Shown piece after piece: positions 48,499-58,488 of a DNA stretch of 64,000 nucleotides. This DNA is from Vibrio ostreae (GTDB lineage: Bacteria; Pseudomonadota; Gammaproteobacteria; Enterobacterales; Vibrionaceae), in the NCBI RefSeq assembly GCF_019226825.1, contig NZ_CP076643.1, positions 3,224,001-3,288,000 on the forward strand. Reading direction: 5' to 3'. The position numbers and the translations under genes are program-made. Numbering within the stretch: position 1 is the stretch's first letter; the number at the start of each line of letters is the position of its first letter. Below the pieces are notes generated by a model. That model was not told where the DNA came from, did not search any database, and saw nothing but the letters and a program-made list of their open reading frames with translations.

Positions 48499-49390
48499 TT
48501 ACACAGCGCCATTTGAGAATCGCGCTGTGATCTGGGTCGCTGTGGGCAGTTGTGCAACCTGCCAGTGCTGACATCCCCAAAGGATGATCGCCTCGACACT
48601 GCTATCCATGAAATCTTCTGGAATATCAAAGCCTAAAAAACGCATTGCCGCCAAAAGTGCCGGTTTGGGTGCGGCCGGATCTATGGCGGGTGCGTGATTC
48701 TGCTTGGAGAGTTTATTCCCGTTGTCATCGAGTGCCAAAGGCAAATGTAAGTAACTGACCGGGTTTTGTTTTAAAGTGTGATACAAGCTGATTTGCCGTC
48801 CGGTCGGTTCAATCAGATCGGCACCGCGTACCACTTCGGTCACGCCTTGATCGATATCATCCAGTACCACGGCCAGATTGTAGGCGAACAGGCCGTCACG
48901 ACGTTTGATGATGAAATCTTCCTGCGCCAATTCGGCTTGAATCGCAATCTCGCCGTGTTTGATATCATGAAATGCGAACACTGGACTATCCATACGTAGC
49001 CGGATGGCACACTCCGCGTTGATTGACAACGCTTTGTTACGACAGGTCCCGGGATAAAAACCGCCCGCCGCTTTGATTTGCTTACGGGTACACTGACAGG
49101 CATAGGCCTGGCCGCTAGTCAGCCAAGCGTCGATTTGCGCCTGATATAAGTCATGGCGCTGGCTTTGATAGACCACTTCGCCGTCCCAGTGCAGACCGTA
49201 GGCATCAAGTGCGTGCAGGATCCAGTCAGCGGCTCCCGGCATCTCACGTGGCGGGTCCAAATCCTCTATCCGTACCAGCCACTGTCCGTTGCGGGATTTG
49301 GCCTGGAAATAGCTCCCCAGCGCGGCAATCAGTGAGCCGAAGTGCAGGGGGGCCAGAGGGGGAAGGGGCAAAGCGACCGATATAACTCAT
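48499..49390 (-). pseudogene. gluQ: Glutamyl-Q tRNA(Asp) synthetase, frameshifted near the start
   Basis: The enzyme attaches glutamate to queuosine in tRNA-Asp. The start ATG at 49390 encodes MSYIGRFAPSPSG, the HIGH-type N-terminus. A C run on the minus strand (G run at 49347-49352 as given) then has six bases where five are needed for GPLHFGSLIAALG. The remaining frame is intact to 48499 and includes VRIEDLDPPREM, a CQC/C zinc set near CQCTRKQ and NGNKLSKQNH (KLSK motif). Restored, the protein is 296 residues. As given, translation from ATG 49390 stops early. A later start would lose the first part of the active site. A sequencing error is the simplest reading. Confidence 0.92.
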
Positions 49391-49482
49391 AGTGTTGAAT
49401 ATCTTGGTAATAAAACCGGGGTAGTGTAACCCAAAGTGCAAGCGTAGCACCATTATGCGCACCGGGTGGGGGGCGTACAAAT

Positions 49483-49509
49483 AAAAAGGGAGCAATCTGC
49501 TCCCTTTTT
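49483..49509 (-). terminator. Terminator after dksA
   Basis: AAAAAGGGAGCA / TGCTCCCTTTTT with an ATC loop lies 16 bases past the dksA stop on the minus strand, with a T tract in that direction. It leaves gluQ to its own promoter or to read-through. Confidence 0.9.
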
Positions 49510-49524
49510 ATCATTCGATGGGGA

Positions 49525-49971
49525 TTAACCCAGCATCTGCTTTTCTTTGATTTCTGCAAGTGTCTTACAGTCAATACACAGGTCAGCGGTCGGGCGAGCT
49601 TCCAGGCGACGTACGCCGATTTCTACCCCACAAGATTCACAAAAGCCAAAATCTTCTTCTTTGATCTTGTCTAAGGTCTTCTCGATTTTCTTAATCAAAC
49701 GACGCTCACGGTCACGGTTGCGCAGTTCAAGGCTGAATTCTTCTTCCTGAGAAGCGCGGTCAACCGGATCCGGGAAGTTGGCTGCTTCATCCTGCATATG
49801 GTGTACAGTACGATCAACTTCTGCCCGCAGCTGGTTACGCCAGGCTTCTAAAATTTTTGTAAAATGAGCGATCTGCTCAGGTGACATGTACTCTTCACCT
49901 GGTTTTTCCTGATACGGCTCAACACCTGCAATGGCTAGGATGCCTAGCGTTTTCTTTTTGGACTCTTGCAT
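49525..49971 (-). CDS. dksA: RNA polymerase-binding transcription factor DksA
   Basis: The 148-residue partner of ppGpp acts in the stringent response and inserts a coiled coil into the secondary channel of RNA polymerase. The coiled coil spans about 33-108 and carries the tip [12 protein letters not shown], with Asp residues equivalent to the E. coli D71/D74 pair. The zinc finger is formed by CESCGVEIG and CIDCK. The N-terminus [19 protein letters not shown] is near-identical to E. coli from memory. sfsA lies upstream and gluQ downstream. Confidence 0.97.
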   Translation of the reverse strand: MQESKKKTLGILAIAGVEPYQEKPGEEYMSPEQIAHFTKILEAWRNQLRAEVDRTVHHMQDEAANFPDPVDRASQEEEFSLELRNRDRERRLIKKIEKTLDKIKEEDFGFCESCGVEIGVRRLEARPTADLCIDCKTLAEIKEKQMLG

Positions 49972-50096
49972 ACAGCATCTCCTACTAACACCTAGTCAAC
50001 TGCGAGAGCAGTCAATTTAAGGCGGGTATCTATAGCAAAAAGAAGTGAGCGAGGCAAACACTCAATTATAAACTTATCTTCAATATCTAGCCCGCA

Positions 50097-50852
50097 TCAA
50101 TATTTTGTTGAATCCTGGGCAAAATCTATCGAAGAAACCAGTTGAATGTGGTGCTGGCAAAGTTCCGCTTTGTAGCACAGTACTTCGACACCCGCTTCTT
50201 GCGCCATTTGTAACAATCGTGAATAGTTCGCGTCTATATGGTGAGCGGGAGCGACTTTTTCAATACCTGAATGTAAAACAGTGAACAAAAGTACCGCTCT
50301 GCTCCCATTTCTGGCCATTTCTGTTAGCTCTCGCAGATGTTTCTGGCCTCGTGTGGTAACAGCATCCGGGAAGTAGCCCTGACCCGCGACAGGGGACTCT
50401 CCGTCCGGGTTTAAGTCGCCTTGCTGCAGCAGCGTGACACTTTTCACCTCTATATAACAGTGTGGACCGGATTCTGAGTTGAGCAAGATATCGATGCGGC
50501 TATTTTCATTGCCATATTTGACTTCGGTGCGTAACTGATCATAACCCTGCAGCTCTTTGATCGTACCATTTTGAATGGCTTCCACGGCCAGTTGGTTGGC
50601 GCGTGCGGTGTTGACGCAGATGCGATGTCCGGCTGGCGTGTCGACCAGCTCCCAGCTGTGCGGATATTTGCGTTTCGGATTATCCGATGTCGAATACCAT
50701 ACCGTACTGCCGGGAATGGCGCAGCCGGTCATGGCACCAGTATTGGCGCAATGTATGGTCATGGTGTGATCATCGCCGGTGGTGACATCGGCCAGAAATC
50801 GTTTATAGCGCTGGATCAAAGTCGCAGGCTGAAGAGGCGGGGAAAACTGCAT
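50097..50852 (-). CDS. sfsA: SfsA family protein (sugar fermentation stimulation protein A)
   Basis: The 251-residue protein has an N-terminal OB-like domain ([21 protein letters not shown]) and a C-terminal nuclease-like domain with YIEVKSVTL (about 130) and [16 protein letters not shown] (about 158-173), resembling a PD-(D/E)XK site. It was named from an E. coli phenotype on maltose; the molecular role is unsettled. It is divergent from hrpB across 72 bases and upstream of dksA, as in E. coli. Confidence 0.94.
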   Translation of the reverse strand: MQFSPPLQPATLIQRYKRFLADVTTGDDHTMTIHCANTGAMTGCAIPGSTVWYSTSDNPKRKYPHSWELVDTPAGHRICVNTARANQLAVEAIQNGTIKELQGYDQLRTEVKYGNENSRIDILLNSESGPHCYIEVKSVTLLQQGDLNPDGESPVAGQGYFPDAVTTRGQKHLRELTEMARNGSRAVLLFTVLHSGIEKVAPAHHIDANYSRLLQMAQEAGVEVLCYKAELCQHHIQLVSSIDFAQDSTKY

Positions 50853-50924
50853 AACTGACTCGTTTCGCTTCCATTACTGTTTTTATGTACAATATCGGCG
50901 CCATTAAAACACAAGGATATCCTC

Positions 50925-53387
50925 TTGTCACAATTGCCCATCGAAGCTGTGATTCCCGAATTACTCGCCGGAGTTCAGCGCTCACCGCAGGTGATCCTCA
51001 AAGCGGCCCCCGGAGCCGGTAAGTCGACCCATTTCCCGCTCGCACTGCTTAAAGCAGGCATAGTGGCCGGCAAGATAGTCATGCTGGAGCCACGCCGTCT
51101 GGCGGCGCGTAATATTGCCCGCTATCTGGCGCAGCAACTGGGTGAAAATGTCGGAGAGACCGTGGGTTACCGGGTACGCGGTGACAGCAAAGTTGGACGT
51201 TATACCCGGCTGGAAATTGTCACTGAAGGCATTATGACCCGGATGATTCAACATGATCCCGAACTCGATGGTATCGATGCGCTGATTTTTGACGAGTTTC
51301 ATGAGCGCAGTCTGCATGCCGATACTGCGCTGGCATTCAGCCTGGAAGTGCAGGCGGCGCTGCGTGACGATCTGAAAATCATCGTCATGTCGGCCACGCT
51401 GGATCAGCACGCATTGCAAAATCTGTTGCCGCAAGCCAGTTATGTGGAATCGCAAGGGCGCAGTTATCCGGTGCAGATACGTTATCAGCCGGGCACAGTT
51501 AATCAACCCTTAGTGGCGGCAATGGAGAAGCAGATCCGCACGTTAATGGCACAGGAAACGGGCTCACTGCTGGCGTTCTTGCCGGGCGCGGGCGCGATTG
51601 TACAACTGGCAAATAACCTGCGCGATCTGGCCGCTGATATTGATGTCTGTCCGCTGTATGGTCAGCTCAATTTTAGTGAGCAGCAGCAGGCAATAGCACC
51701 GGCAGTTGCCGGACGACGTAAAGTCGTGCTGGCCACCAATATTGCCGAAACCTCGCTCACCATCGAAGGCATTCGTCTGGTGCTCGACAGTGGCCTGGAG
51801 CGGCGCGCGCGTTTTGATCTCAAAACCGGTATTACCCGTCTGGAGCAGATGCGTATCGCCCAGTCTTCAGCCGAGCAGCGCGCTGGTCGTGCCGGTCGTC
51901 TCGAAGAGGGGATCTGCGTGCGCCTCTACAGTGAAGCGCAACTGAAGCAACAGCCGCAGGTACCGGTTGCGGAAATTATGCAAAGCGATCTGGCCCCTTT
52001 GGCGCTGGAGCTGGCTCAGTGGGGCGCGCAGGATGTCAGCGAATTGCAGTGGCTGGATGTTCCGCCCGCCGTGGCGCTGAGCCAGGCACGCAGCCTGCTG
52101 GCGGCACTCGATCTGATGGACAGCCGCCAGCAACTGACCGCATCGGGGAAAGAGGCGCATGCCTTGGGTGTGGAGCCTCGAATCGCGGCCATGTTGCTGG
52201 CTGCCCGCCAGCATGGTGAAGCCTGTCTGTACAGCGCATTAGCACTGGCGGCGCTGCTCGAAGAACCTGAACGTCAGGTGTTCGATGTCAGTCACAGTCT
52301 GCAGCGCTGGCAGCAGGGGCGCCATCCGCACAGCAAAGTGCTGCATCAGCGCGCGACAGCCCTGGCGTACAAACTCGATAGCGGCTTTGCACTGCGTGCG
52401 GTTAAGCCGTCTCAGCTGGCGCAAGTGGCGTGCCTGGCGTTTCCGGATCGAATCGCCCAGCAACGTGGTCAGCACGGTCAGTTCCTGCTCGCCAACGGCC
52501 ACGGTGCGGTAATTGCAGACGATCAGCCTCTGGCGGGCAGTGACTATGTCATCGCTCTGGATGTGATGCGCAGCCAGCAGCAGTCAAGCCAGGTTTTCAG
52601 TGCCCTGGAGCTCGATATGACTGCGCTGCAGCAAACATTCGGCCTGCTGTTCAGCACTCAGGAGCGGGTCGACTGGGATGACAAAGCCGGACGTCTGGTG
52701 GCAGAGAAACAGCTCCGCATCGGGCAACTGGTGATTGAACGCGAGGCTTTGCCTGCCCCGGCACCGGAAAAAATGACACAAGCTTTGCTTAATTATGTCG
52801 AACGTAAAGGGCTGGCAGTATTACAGTGGGGCGAAACGACGACCGAATGGCTGACCCGGGTTCGTTGTGGCTGTGAATGGTTACCGGAAGAGGCGTGGCC
52901 GGATATGAGTGAGCAGGCGTTACTGCGTGACCTTAATCAGTGGTTAGAGCCTTATCTGAGCGGGATTCGCTCGGTTAAAGAGCTAAATAAAGTGCCAGTG
53001 CTGGACGCCTTAAAAGCTCGTTTAGGCTGGCCCTTGCACCAGCAGCTGGATGAATGGCTGCCGGTCGAGCACCGCTTGCCCACCGGTTCGAGCAAAAAGA
53101 TCCGCTATCAGGTCGGGATGGACCCGGTCTTGTCGGTGCGCATGCAGGAAGTGTTTGGCGAGCAGAGTACGCCACTGGTCGCCAAAGGCCGCAAGGCCAT
53201 CGTGATGGAACTGCTGTCTCCGGCTCAGCGCCCGCTGCAGGTCACCCGTGATTTGGCAGGCTTCTGGCGTGGGGCATATAAAGAAGTGCAGAAAGAGATG
53301 AAAGGGCGTTATCCCAAACATGTGTGGCCTGATGACCCGGCTAACCACACCGCGACGACCAAAACCAAGCGACAACTGAATTCATGA
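50925..53387 (+). CDS. hrpB: ATP-dependent helicase HrpB
   Basis: The 820-residue DEAH-type helicase is of uncertain role. Walker A is KAAPGAGKSTHFP (about 26-38), motif Ia MLEPRRLAARNIA (about 50), motif II FDEFHERS (DEFH, about 122), motif III MSATLD and motif VI QRAGRAGR. The C-terminal HrpB-specific domain reaches KGRYPKHVWPDDPANHTATTKTKRQLN. The start is TTG 50925, with AAGGAT eight bases upstream; no ATG is available before SQLPIEAVIPELL. The stop overlaps the mrcB start by four bases (ATGA). Confidence 0.94.
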   Translation: MSQLPIEAVIPELLAGVQRSPQVILKAAPGAGKSTHFPLALLKAGIVAGKIVMLEPRRLAARNIARYLAQQLGENVGETVGYRVRGDSKVGRYTRLEIVTEGIMTRMIQHDPELDGIDALIFDEFHERSLHADTALAFSLEVQAALRDDLKIIVMSATLDQHALQNLLPQASYVESQGRSYPVQIRYQPGTVNQPLVAAMEKQIRTLMAQETGSLLAFLPGAGAIVQLANNLRDLAADIDVCPLYGQLNFSEQQQAIAPAVAGRRKVVLATNIAETSLTIEGIRLVLDSGLERRARFDLKTGITRLEQMRIAQSSAEQRAGRAGRLEEGICVRLYSEAQLKQQPQVPVAEIMQSDLAPLALELAQWGAQDVSELQWLDVPPAVALSQARSLLAALDLMDSRQQLTASGKEAHALGVEPRIAAMLLAARQHGEACLYSALALAALLEEPERQVFDVSHSLQRWQQGRHPHSKVLHQRATALAYKLDSGFALRAVKPSQLAQVACLAFPDRIAQQRGQHGQFLLANGHGAVIADDQPLAGSDYVIALDVMRSQQQSSQVFSALELDMTALQQTFGLLFSTQERVDWDDKAGRLVAEKQLRIGQLVIEREALPAPAPEKMTQALLNYVERKGLAVLQWGETTTEWLTRVRCGCEWLPEEAWPDMSEQALLRDLNQWLEPYLSGIRSVKELNKVPVLDALKARLGWPLHQQLDEWLPVEHRLPTGSSKKIRYQVGMDPVLSVRMQEVFGEQSTPLVAKGRKAIVMELLSPAQRPLQVTRDLAGFWRGAYKEVQKEMKGRYPKHVWPDDPANHTATTKTKRQLNS

Positions 53388-55821
53388 GTAGAAAAAGCGA
53401 TACCTCAAAGGCGAAAGCCGCACAAATCAGGCGGCGAAAAGTGATGCTTCTAAAAGCAATGCTTCTAAAAGCAATGCATCTAAAAGTCGTGCGCCGAAAA
53501 AGCGTGCGGCGCGTAAACCCAGCGCAGGCAAAGCGTCTAATGGTGGCAAAAAACCGGGCAAGCCTTCGTGGAAGCGGCGTTTGTGGAGTCTGAGCTGGAA
53601 AGCGGGACTGGCTCTGGCCGCCGTTTTGCTGTTCACCGGGATCTATCTCGACAGCATGATCAAACAGCGTTTTGAAGGCCAGTTGTTCGAACTGCCGACC
53701 GTGGTGTACGCGCGCATTCTGACCCTGGAGCCGGGCAGTGAAATCAGCATTGCCGAAATGCGCAATGAACTGGACGTGCTGAATTATCGCAAAGTGAGTC
53801 AGCCGCGTTATCCGGGCGAGTATTCTGCGTCATCGACCCGGATCGAAATGATCCGCCGTCCGTTTGAATTTGCTGACGGTCCTGAGCCGGACCGGCATGT
53901 AATGCTGTTTTTTGACGGTAACCAACTGACCCGGATTCAGTCGCTGGAGAAAAGAGGCGATCTGGGTTACCTGCGGATTGAACCGAAAATGCTCGGCATG
54001 CTGGAAAAGAACACCGCAGAGCAGCGCTTGTTCCTGCGTCGCGAGCAGTTTCCTGAGGTAATGATTGATGCTCTGCTGACCACAGAAGATCGCAACTTTT
54101 ATCAGCATGATGGGGTGTCGCCGATGGCGATTGCCCGCGCTATGCTGGCTAACCTTAAAGCTGGCCGCACTGTCCAGGGCGGCAGTACCCTGACTCAGCA
54201 GCTGGCCAAAAACATCTTCCTGTCGAGCGATCGTACGCTGTGGCGCAAGCTGCGCGAAGCCTATATGGCGCTGATCATTGATTATCGTTACAGCAAAGAC
54301 CGAATCCTCGAAGCTTACCTCAATGAAGTGTATCTCGGCCAGAACGGCAACGAAGCGGTGCATGGTTTTGGTCTGGCATCGCGCCTGTACTTTGGTCAGC
54401 CGCTGCAAGAGCTGCGGCTTGACCAACTGGCGCTGCTGGTGGGCATGGTGAAAGGCCCGTCGTACTACAATCCGATGCGTTACCCTGAGCGGGCCAAAGA
54501 GCGCCGCGATCTGGTGCTTAAGCTCTTAATGGATCAGGACTTGCTCAACGCCAAGCAGTACGAGCAGGCAGTGAGTCGGCCGCTGGATGTGCAAAAGCAT
54601 GCCCGTATTGCCAGCCGTCAGCCGGCTTATTTCCAACAGTTGTCGATTGAGCTGAAAGACAAGCTGGGTGATGTGTTTAAGTCGGATACCGGTTTACGGG
54701 TATTTACCTCACTGGATCCTGTGTCGCAGGATAAGCTCGAAGCGGCGGTGGAAAATCAGGTGCCGATTCTCGCCAAGCGCGCAGGGAAAGAGCTGGAAGC
54801 CGCCGCAATTGCTGTGGATCGTCACAGTGGTGAAATTCGTGCCATGGTTGGCGGAAGACGCACCGGTTATGACGGTTTTAATCGCGCGCTGAACGCCAGC
54901 CGCCCGATTGGTTCGCTGGTTAAGCCGGCGGTGTACATGACGGCCCTCGAACAACCGGAAAAATATTCTCTTGCGACCACTTTGCTCGATAAACCGATTA
55001 CTTTGCAGGGCAGTGAAGGTACCACCTGGTCGCCGCGCAATTTTGATCGTCAGTATCGCGGTGAAGTGCCGCTCTATCTGGCGCTGGCCAAGTCACTCAA
55101 TGTGCCGACAGTCAGGCTGGGTATGCAACTGGGTATCGACAACGTGTCGCAGACCCTGACCAAGCTGGGCGTGAACCGCGATGAAATTCGTCCGGTGCCA
55201 TCGATGTTGCTCGGATCATTTTCCCTGACACCGTTCCAGGTCGCGCAGATGTACCAGACCGTGACCAACTCAGGTAAAAAAGCCAGGCTGTCGGCACTGC
55301 GTTCCGTGCTCGATCTACAGGGTAATGTGCTGTACCAGTCGATTCCGTCGGTGTCACAAGCGGTGGATCAGCAGGCGGCGTGGCTGACAACTTATGCGAT
55401 GAAGCGCGGTGTGCTGGAAGGGACCGGACGTTATCTCAACAGCCAGTTTGGCTGGGCGGCACTGGCCGGTAAAACTGGCACCAGCAGTGACAGCCGCGAT
55501 AGCTGGTTTGTCGGCGTAGACGGGCGTGAAGTGACCACTATCTGGCTGGGACGTGATGACAACAAACCAACCCAGCTGACCGGCGCGAGCGGGGCGCTGC
55601 GGGTGTATGCCGATTACCTGCGTTACCGTATTCCGCAGCAGTTGATACTGCCTTGGCCACAACAGATTGCGACCGTTGGTTTTGCCGCCAACGGTGACGG
55701 CGGTTTGCAGCTTGATTGTGATAACGACAATAAGCTGCCGGTTTGGGATGTGGCAGGGGAGTGGAAGAAGCAGTGTGAAAACCGCCCGGCCCAATGGCTG
55801 AAAAAACTCTTTCAGTGGTGA
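53384..55821 (+). pseudogene. mrcB: Penicillin-binding protein 1B, frameshifted in the N-terminal tail
   Basis: This bifunctional enzyme polymerises glycan strands and cross-links peptides. ATG 53384 overlaps the hrpB stop and encodes SRKSDTSKAKAAQ. At 53424-53426 an A appears to be missing (AAA instead of AAAA). Adding one restores a Lys/Ser/Ala-rich tail running into the membrane helix (LALAAVLLFTGIYL) and a 812-residue protein. Motifs are intact: glycosyltransferase EDRNFYQHDG and GGSTLTQQLAKN; transpeptidase SLVK, SLN and GKTGTSSDS. As given, only TTG 53581 could start the enzymatic part, directly before the membrane helix and without a good ribosome site. Confidence 0.92.
53440..53486 (+). 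repeat. 15-base tandem repeats in the mrcB N-terminal tail
   Basis: About three consecutive copies of a unit like GCTTCTAAAAGCAAT (the last diverged: GCATCTAAAAGTCGT) encode an Ala-Ser-Lys-Ser-Asn repeat in the restored frame. They lie just downstream of the apparent one-base deletion. Confidence 0.85.
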
Positions 55822-55875
55822 TGCCACGCCGCTATAGTGTTTCGATTATCGGCACTTAGGACTTAAGGACACTGT

Positions 55876-58180
55876 GTGATTCGTTGCCTGCTCAGTATTG
55901 TTATTATTCATCTGCTCTGGCCCGGCACGAGTTTGGCACAAGCGCAAGACTCAAAAGCCATCGTTGAGCTGGGACATCCCCGGCCCAAGGTCGCTCTGGT
56001 GCTGGCCGGAGGCGGTGCCAAAGGTGCTGCTCATATGGGGGGTGCTGAAAGCGCTGGAAGAGCTGAAGGTTCCGGTAGATATCGTGCTTGGCACCAGCAT
56101 GGGGGCTTATGTCGCTGGCCTTTATTCGACCGGTATGAGTGCCGATGAAGTCGAAAGTGTGATTTACAATGTCGACTGGAGCCAGGGCTACCGTGATCGG
56201 GTTAGCCGTAGTCAGCGCCGGGTGCGTGATAAAGAGTATGAAGACCGTTATCAGTTGACCACAGATCTCGGGGTCGGCGCCGATGGGGTGCGAGCGCCGC
56301 GTGGCGTGGTGCAGGGCCAGAATATGCTGCGCATTCTACGTGAAACTTCAGGTAACCTGCCGCCGTTTGACTCATTTGACGATCTGCCGGTACCGTTTCG
56401 GGCTGTCGCCACCGATATCATTAAACTGGATCAGGTAGTGCTGGATAAAGGTTATCTGGTCGATGCCATGATGGCCAGTATGTCGGTACCGGGCGCATTG
56501 CCGCCATACCAGATTGACGGCCGTCTGCTGGTCGATGGTGGCGTGACCAACAATATGCCGGTCGATGTGGCGCGTGCCATGGGGGCGGATGTGGTGATCG
56601 CGGTCGATATCAGCACCGATTACAAAAATGAAGAAGCTTTTACTACTTTCCTGACTGTGGCCGATCAGCTGTCTAACTATCTGGTCCGCCGCAGTACCGA
56701 ACTTCAGGCGGAGACGCTCAGTGGTGACGATGTGCTGCTGCGCCCCCAGGTTGGTCTGATGGAAACGACCGACTTTGATAAAATGCCGCAGGCGTTTGCT
56801 AAAGGTTATCAGGCTGCAATGGAAAGCCGCGCACTGCTGGAAAAACTCGCGCTGTCGAGTGCCGATTACCAGCATTATATCGACCATAAAGAAGAGCGGC
56901 GTCGCGGTCTGACTTATGGTGATGAAATTAAAGTCGATAACATCATTATTAATAACTTCTCCCATTACTCGGACCAGATGCTGAAAAAACGGCTTGATTT
57001 GCCTCCTGGTGAGGTGCTGTCGAGCGAGCAGATTGAAGCCGGGGTACAAAACCTCTACGCACTGGATCGCTTTAAACTGATCCGTTACCAGTACGAAGAG
57101 CAGAACGGGGCTAATAATCTGGTCATTGATGTCAATGAGAAGCCCTGGGGGCCGAATTATCTTAATTTCCGTTTCTTTCTCGAAGATGATTTTAATACCG
57201 AGAGCCAGTACTCCGTTGGTGCTTCACTCAACTTCACCGATATCAGTGCCAACGGCGCTGAACTGGCGCTGAACTTTGATATCGGTACCGATAAGCTGGT
57301 CGAGGCTGAACTTTACTCGCCGTTATGGTCTGATCAGAAAGTGTTTGCGACCGCCAAAGTCCGTCTCACCGATGAACGGCGCAGTATGCCGGTGACCGGC
57401 TTTGACGACACCACACTGTCGGCAAGTCGTAACTTTCTGCCGGTCGATTATGAAGCCGTGATGGGTGAGCTGGGTATCGGCTATCAGGATACCTTGTGGC
57501 GCGGATTTAAAATCGGCGGGCGCTATACCGAAGGGTCAGCGAACTATTCTACCTTGCCGGATTATGCCGATATGGATTTTACCCGTCAGGGGGTGTTTTT
57601 TAACTATCGAGTTGATTCACTGGATGATTTCAGTCTGCCACGCGACGGTTTTTACATTAATCTGGAATATCTGATTTCCCATGATGATCTGAGTGCCAAC
57701 GACATCGGCGTGGTTACCGATTCCTCGGATACCGTGTATGAGCTGAGCGCCAAAATGATCGCGGCGCACAGTTTTGATCGTCATACTTTGGTCGGCAACA
57801 TAGATTATGGCGAAGTGCGCAGTAAAAACTCCTCAACTCCGATTGAACCGAAAAGCATTGGTGGCTTTCTCAATTTGTCCGGGATCGGGCGTAATAGTCT
57901 GATTGGTCAGAATAAAGCTTATGCCAATCTGGTTTATCGCTATCGTTGGTTCGACAACGATTTTGGCCTGTTTACCTCGCCGGTTTATCTTGGCGCTTCA
58001 ATTGAATACGGTGGTGTCTGGTCGGATCCGGACATCGACATCGGAAATGCCCCTTTATATGCGGCAAGTTCACTATTTGCTGGAGTTGATTCTCCTATCG
58101 GCCCGATAATGTTCGGTTATGGGCGAACAGAGCAGAATTTTGATTCACTGTACCTGATTCTGGGTACTACATTTAAGTAA
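55876..58180 (+). pseudogene. Patatin-like phospholipase with POTRA and outer-membrane barrel (type Vd-like), frameshifted
   Basis: GTG 55876 (AAGGA seven bases upstream) starts a signal peptide (about 1-24, cut after SLAQA). A patatin domain follows: VLAGGGAKGAAHMG, nucleophile GTSMGAYVAGLY and DGGVTNNMP. A G run at 56037-56042 has six bases where five keep the frame (MGVLKALEEL). Downstream is a POTRA-like segment (IKVDNIIINNFSHYSDQML to YQYEEQNGANNLVIDV), then a beta-barrel domain of the bacterial surface antigen family ending GYGRTEQNFDSLYLILGTTFK, with terminal Phe-Lys. Restored length is 767 residues. The layout matches Pseudomonas PlpD, a type Vd secreted lipase. Whether the patatin part is released here is unknown. 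Confidence 0.88.
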
Positions 58181-58488
58181 CAATCGGTGGTGCGGGTGTG
58201 TGACTTCTACCCGCTGTGCTGTATTATTGCTAACCGGGCGCAGGGATTGCGGCAATGAACGTCAGCGTTTTGGCTAGGACTTTAGTCGTAAGTTGCTATG
58301 TTGGTCAAAATGATGAGATTTTAATTTATCGTTAATTTTGCTATCCTATCGCCCACAGTTTGGCCTCCTAGGGCGCTGTTTCTCAGTCAAATTTGAATGA
58401 AAACATGGGCAACGGAGAGCCAAGTTTCCAAGGATGTTCACTCACCTTTCAATAATAATTGGGTGAACCGCAATGAGAGGAAAAAGTC
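58181..58488 (+). promoter_or_regulatory. Upstream region of acnB
   Basis: This 308-base non-coding stretch should contain the acnB promoter; TTTGCTATCCTATC near 58337-58350 could hold a -10 element. The leader from there is over 100 bases long. No clear operator or RNA structure was recognised. Confidence 0.5.
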
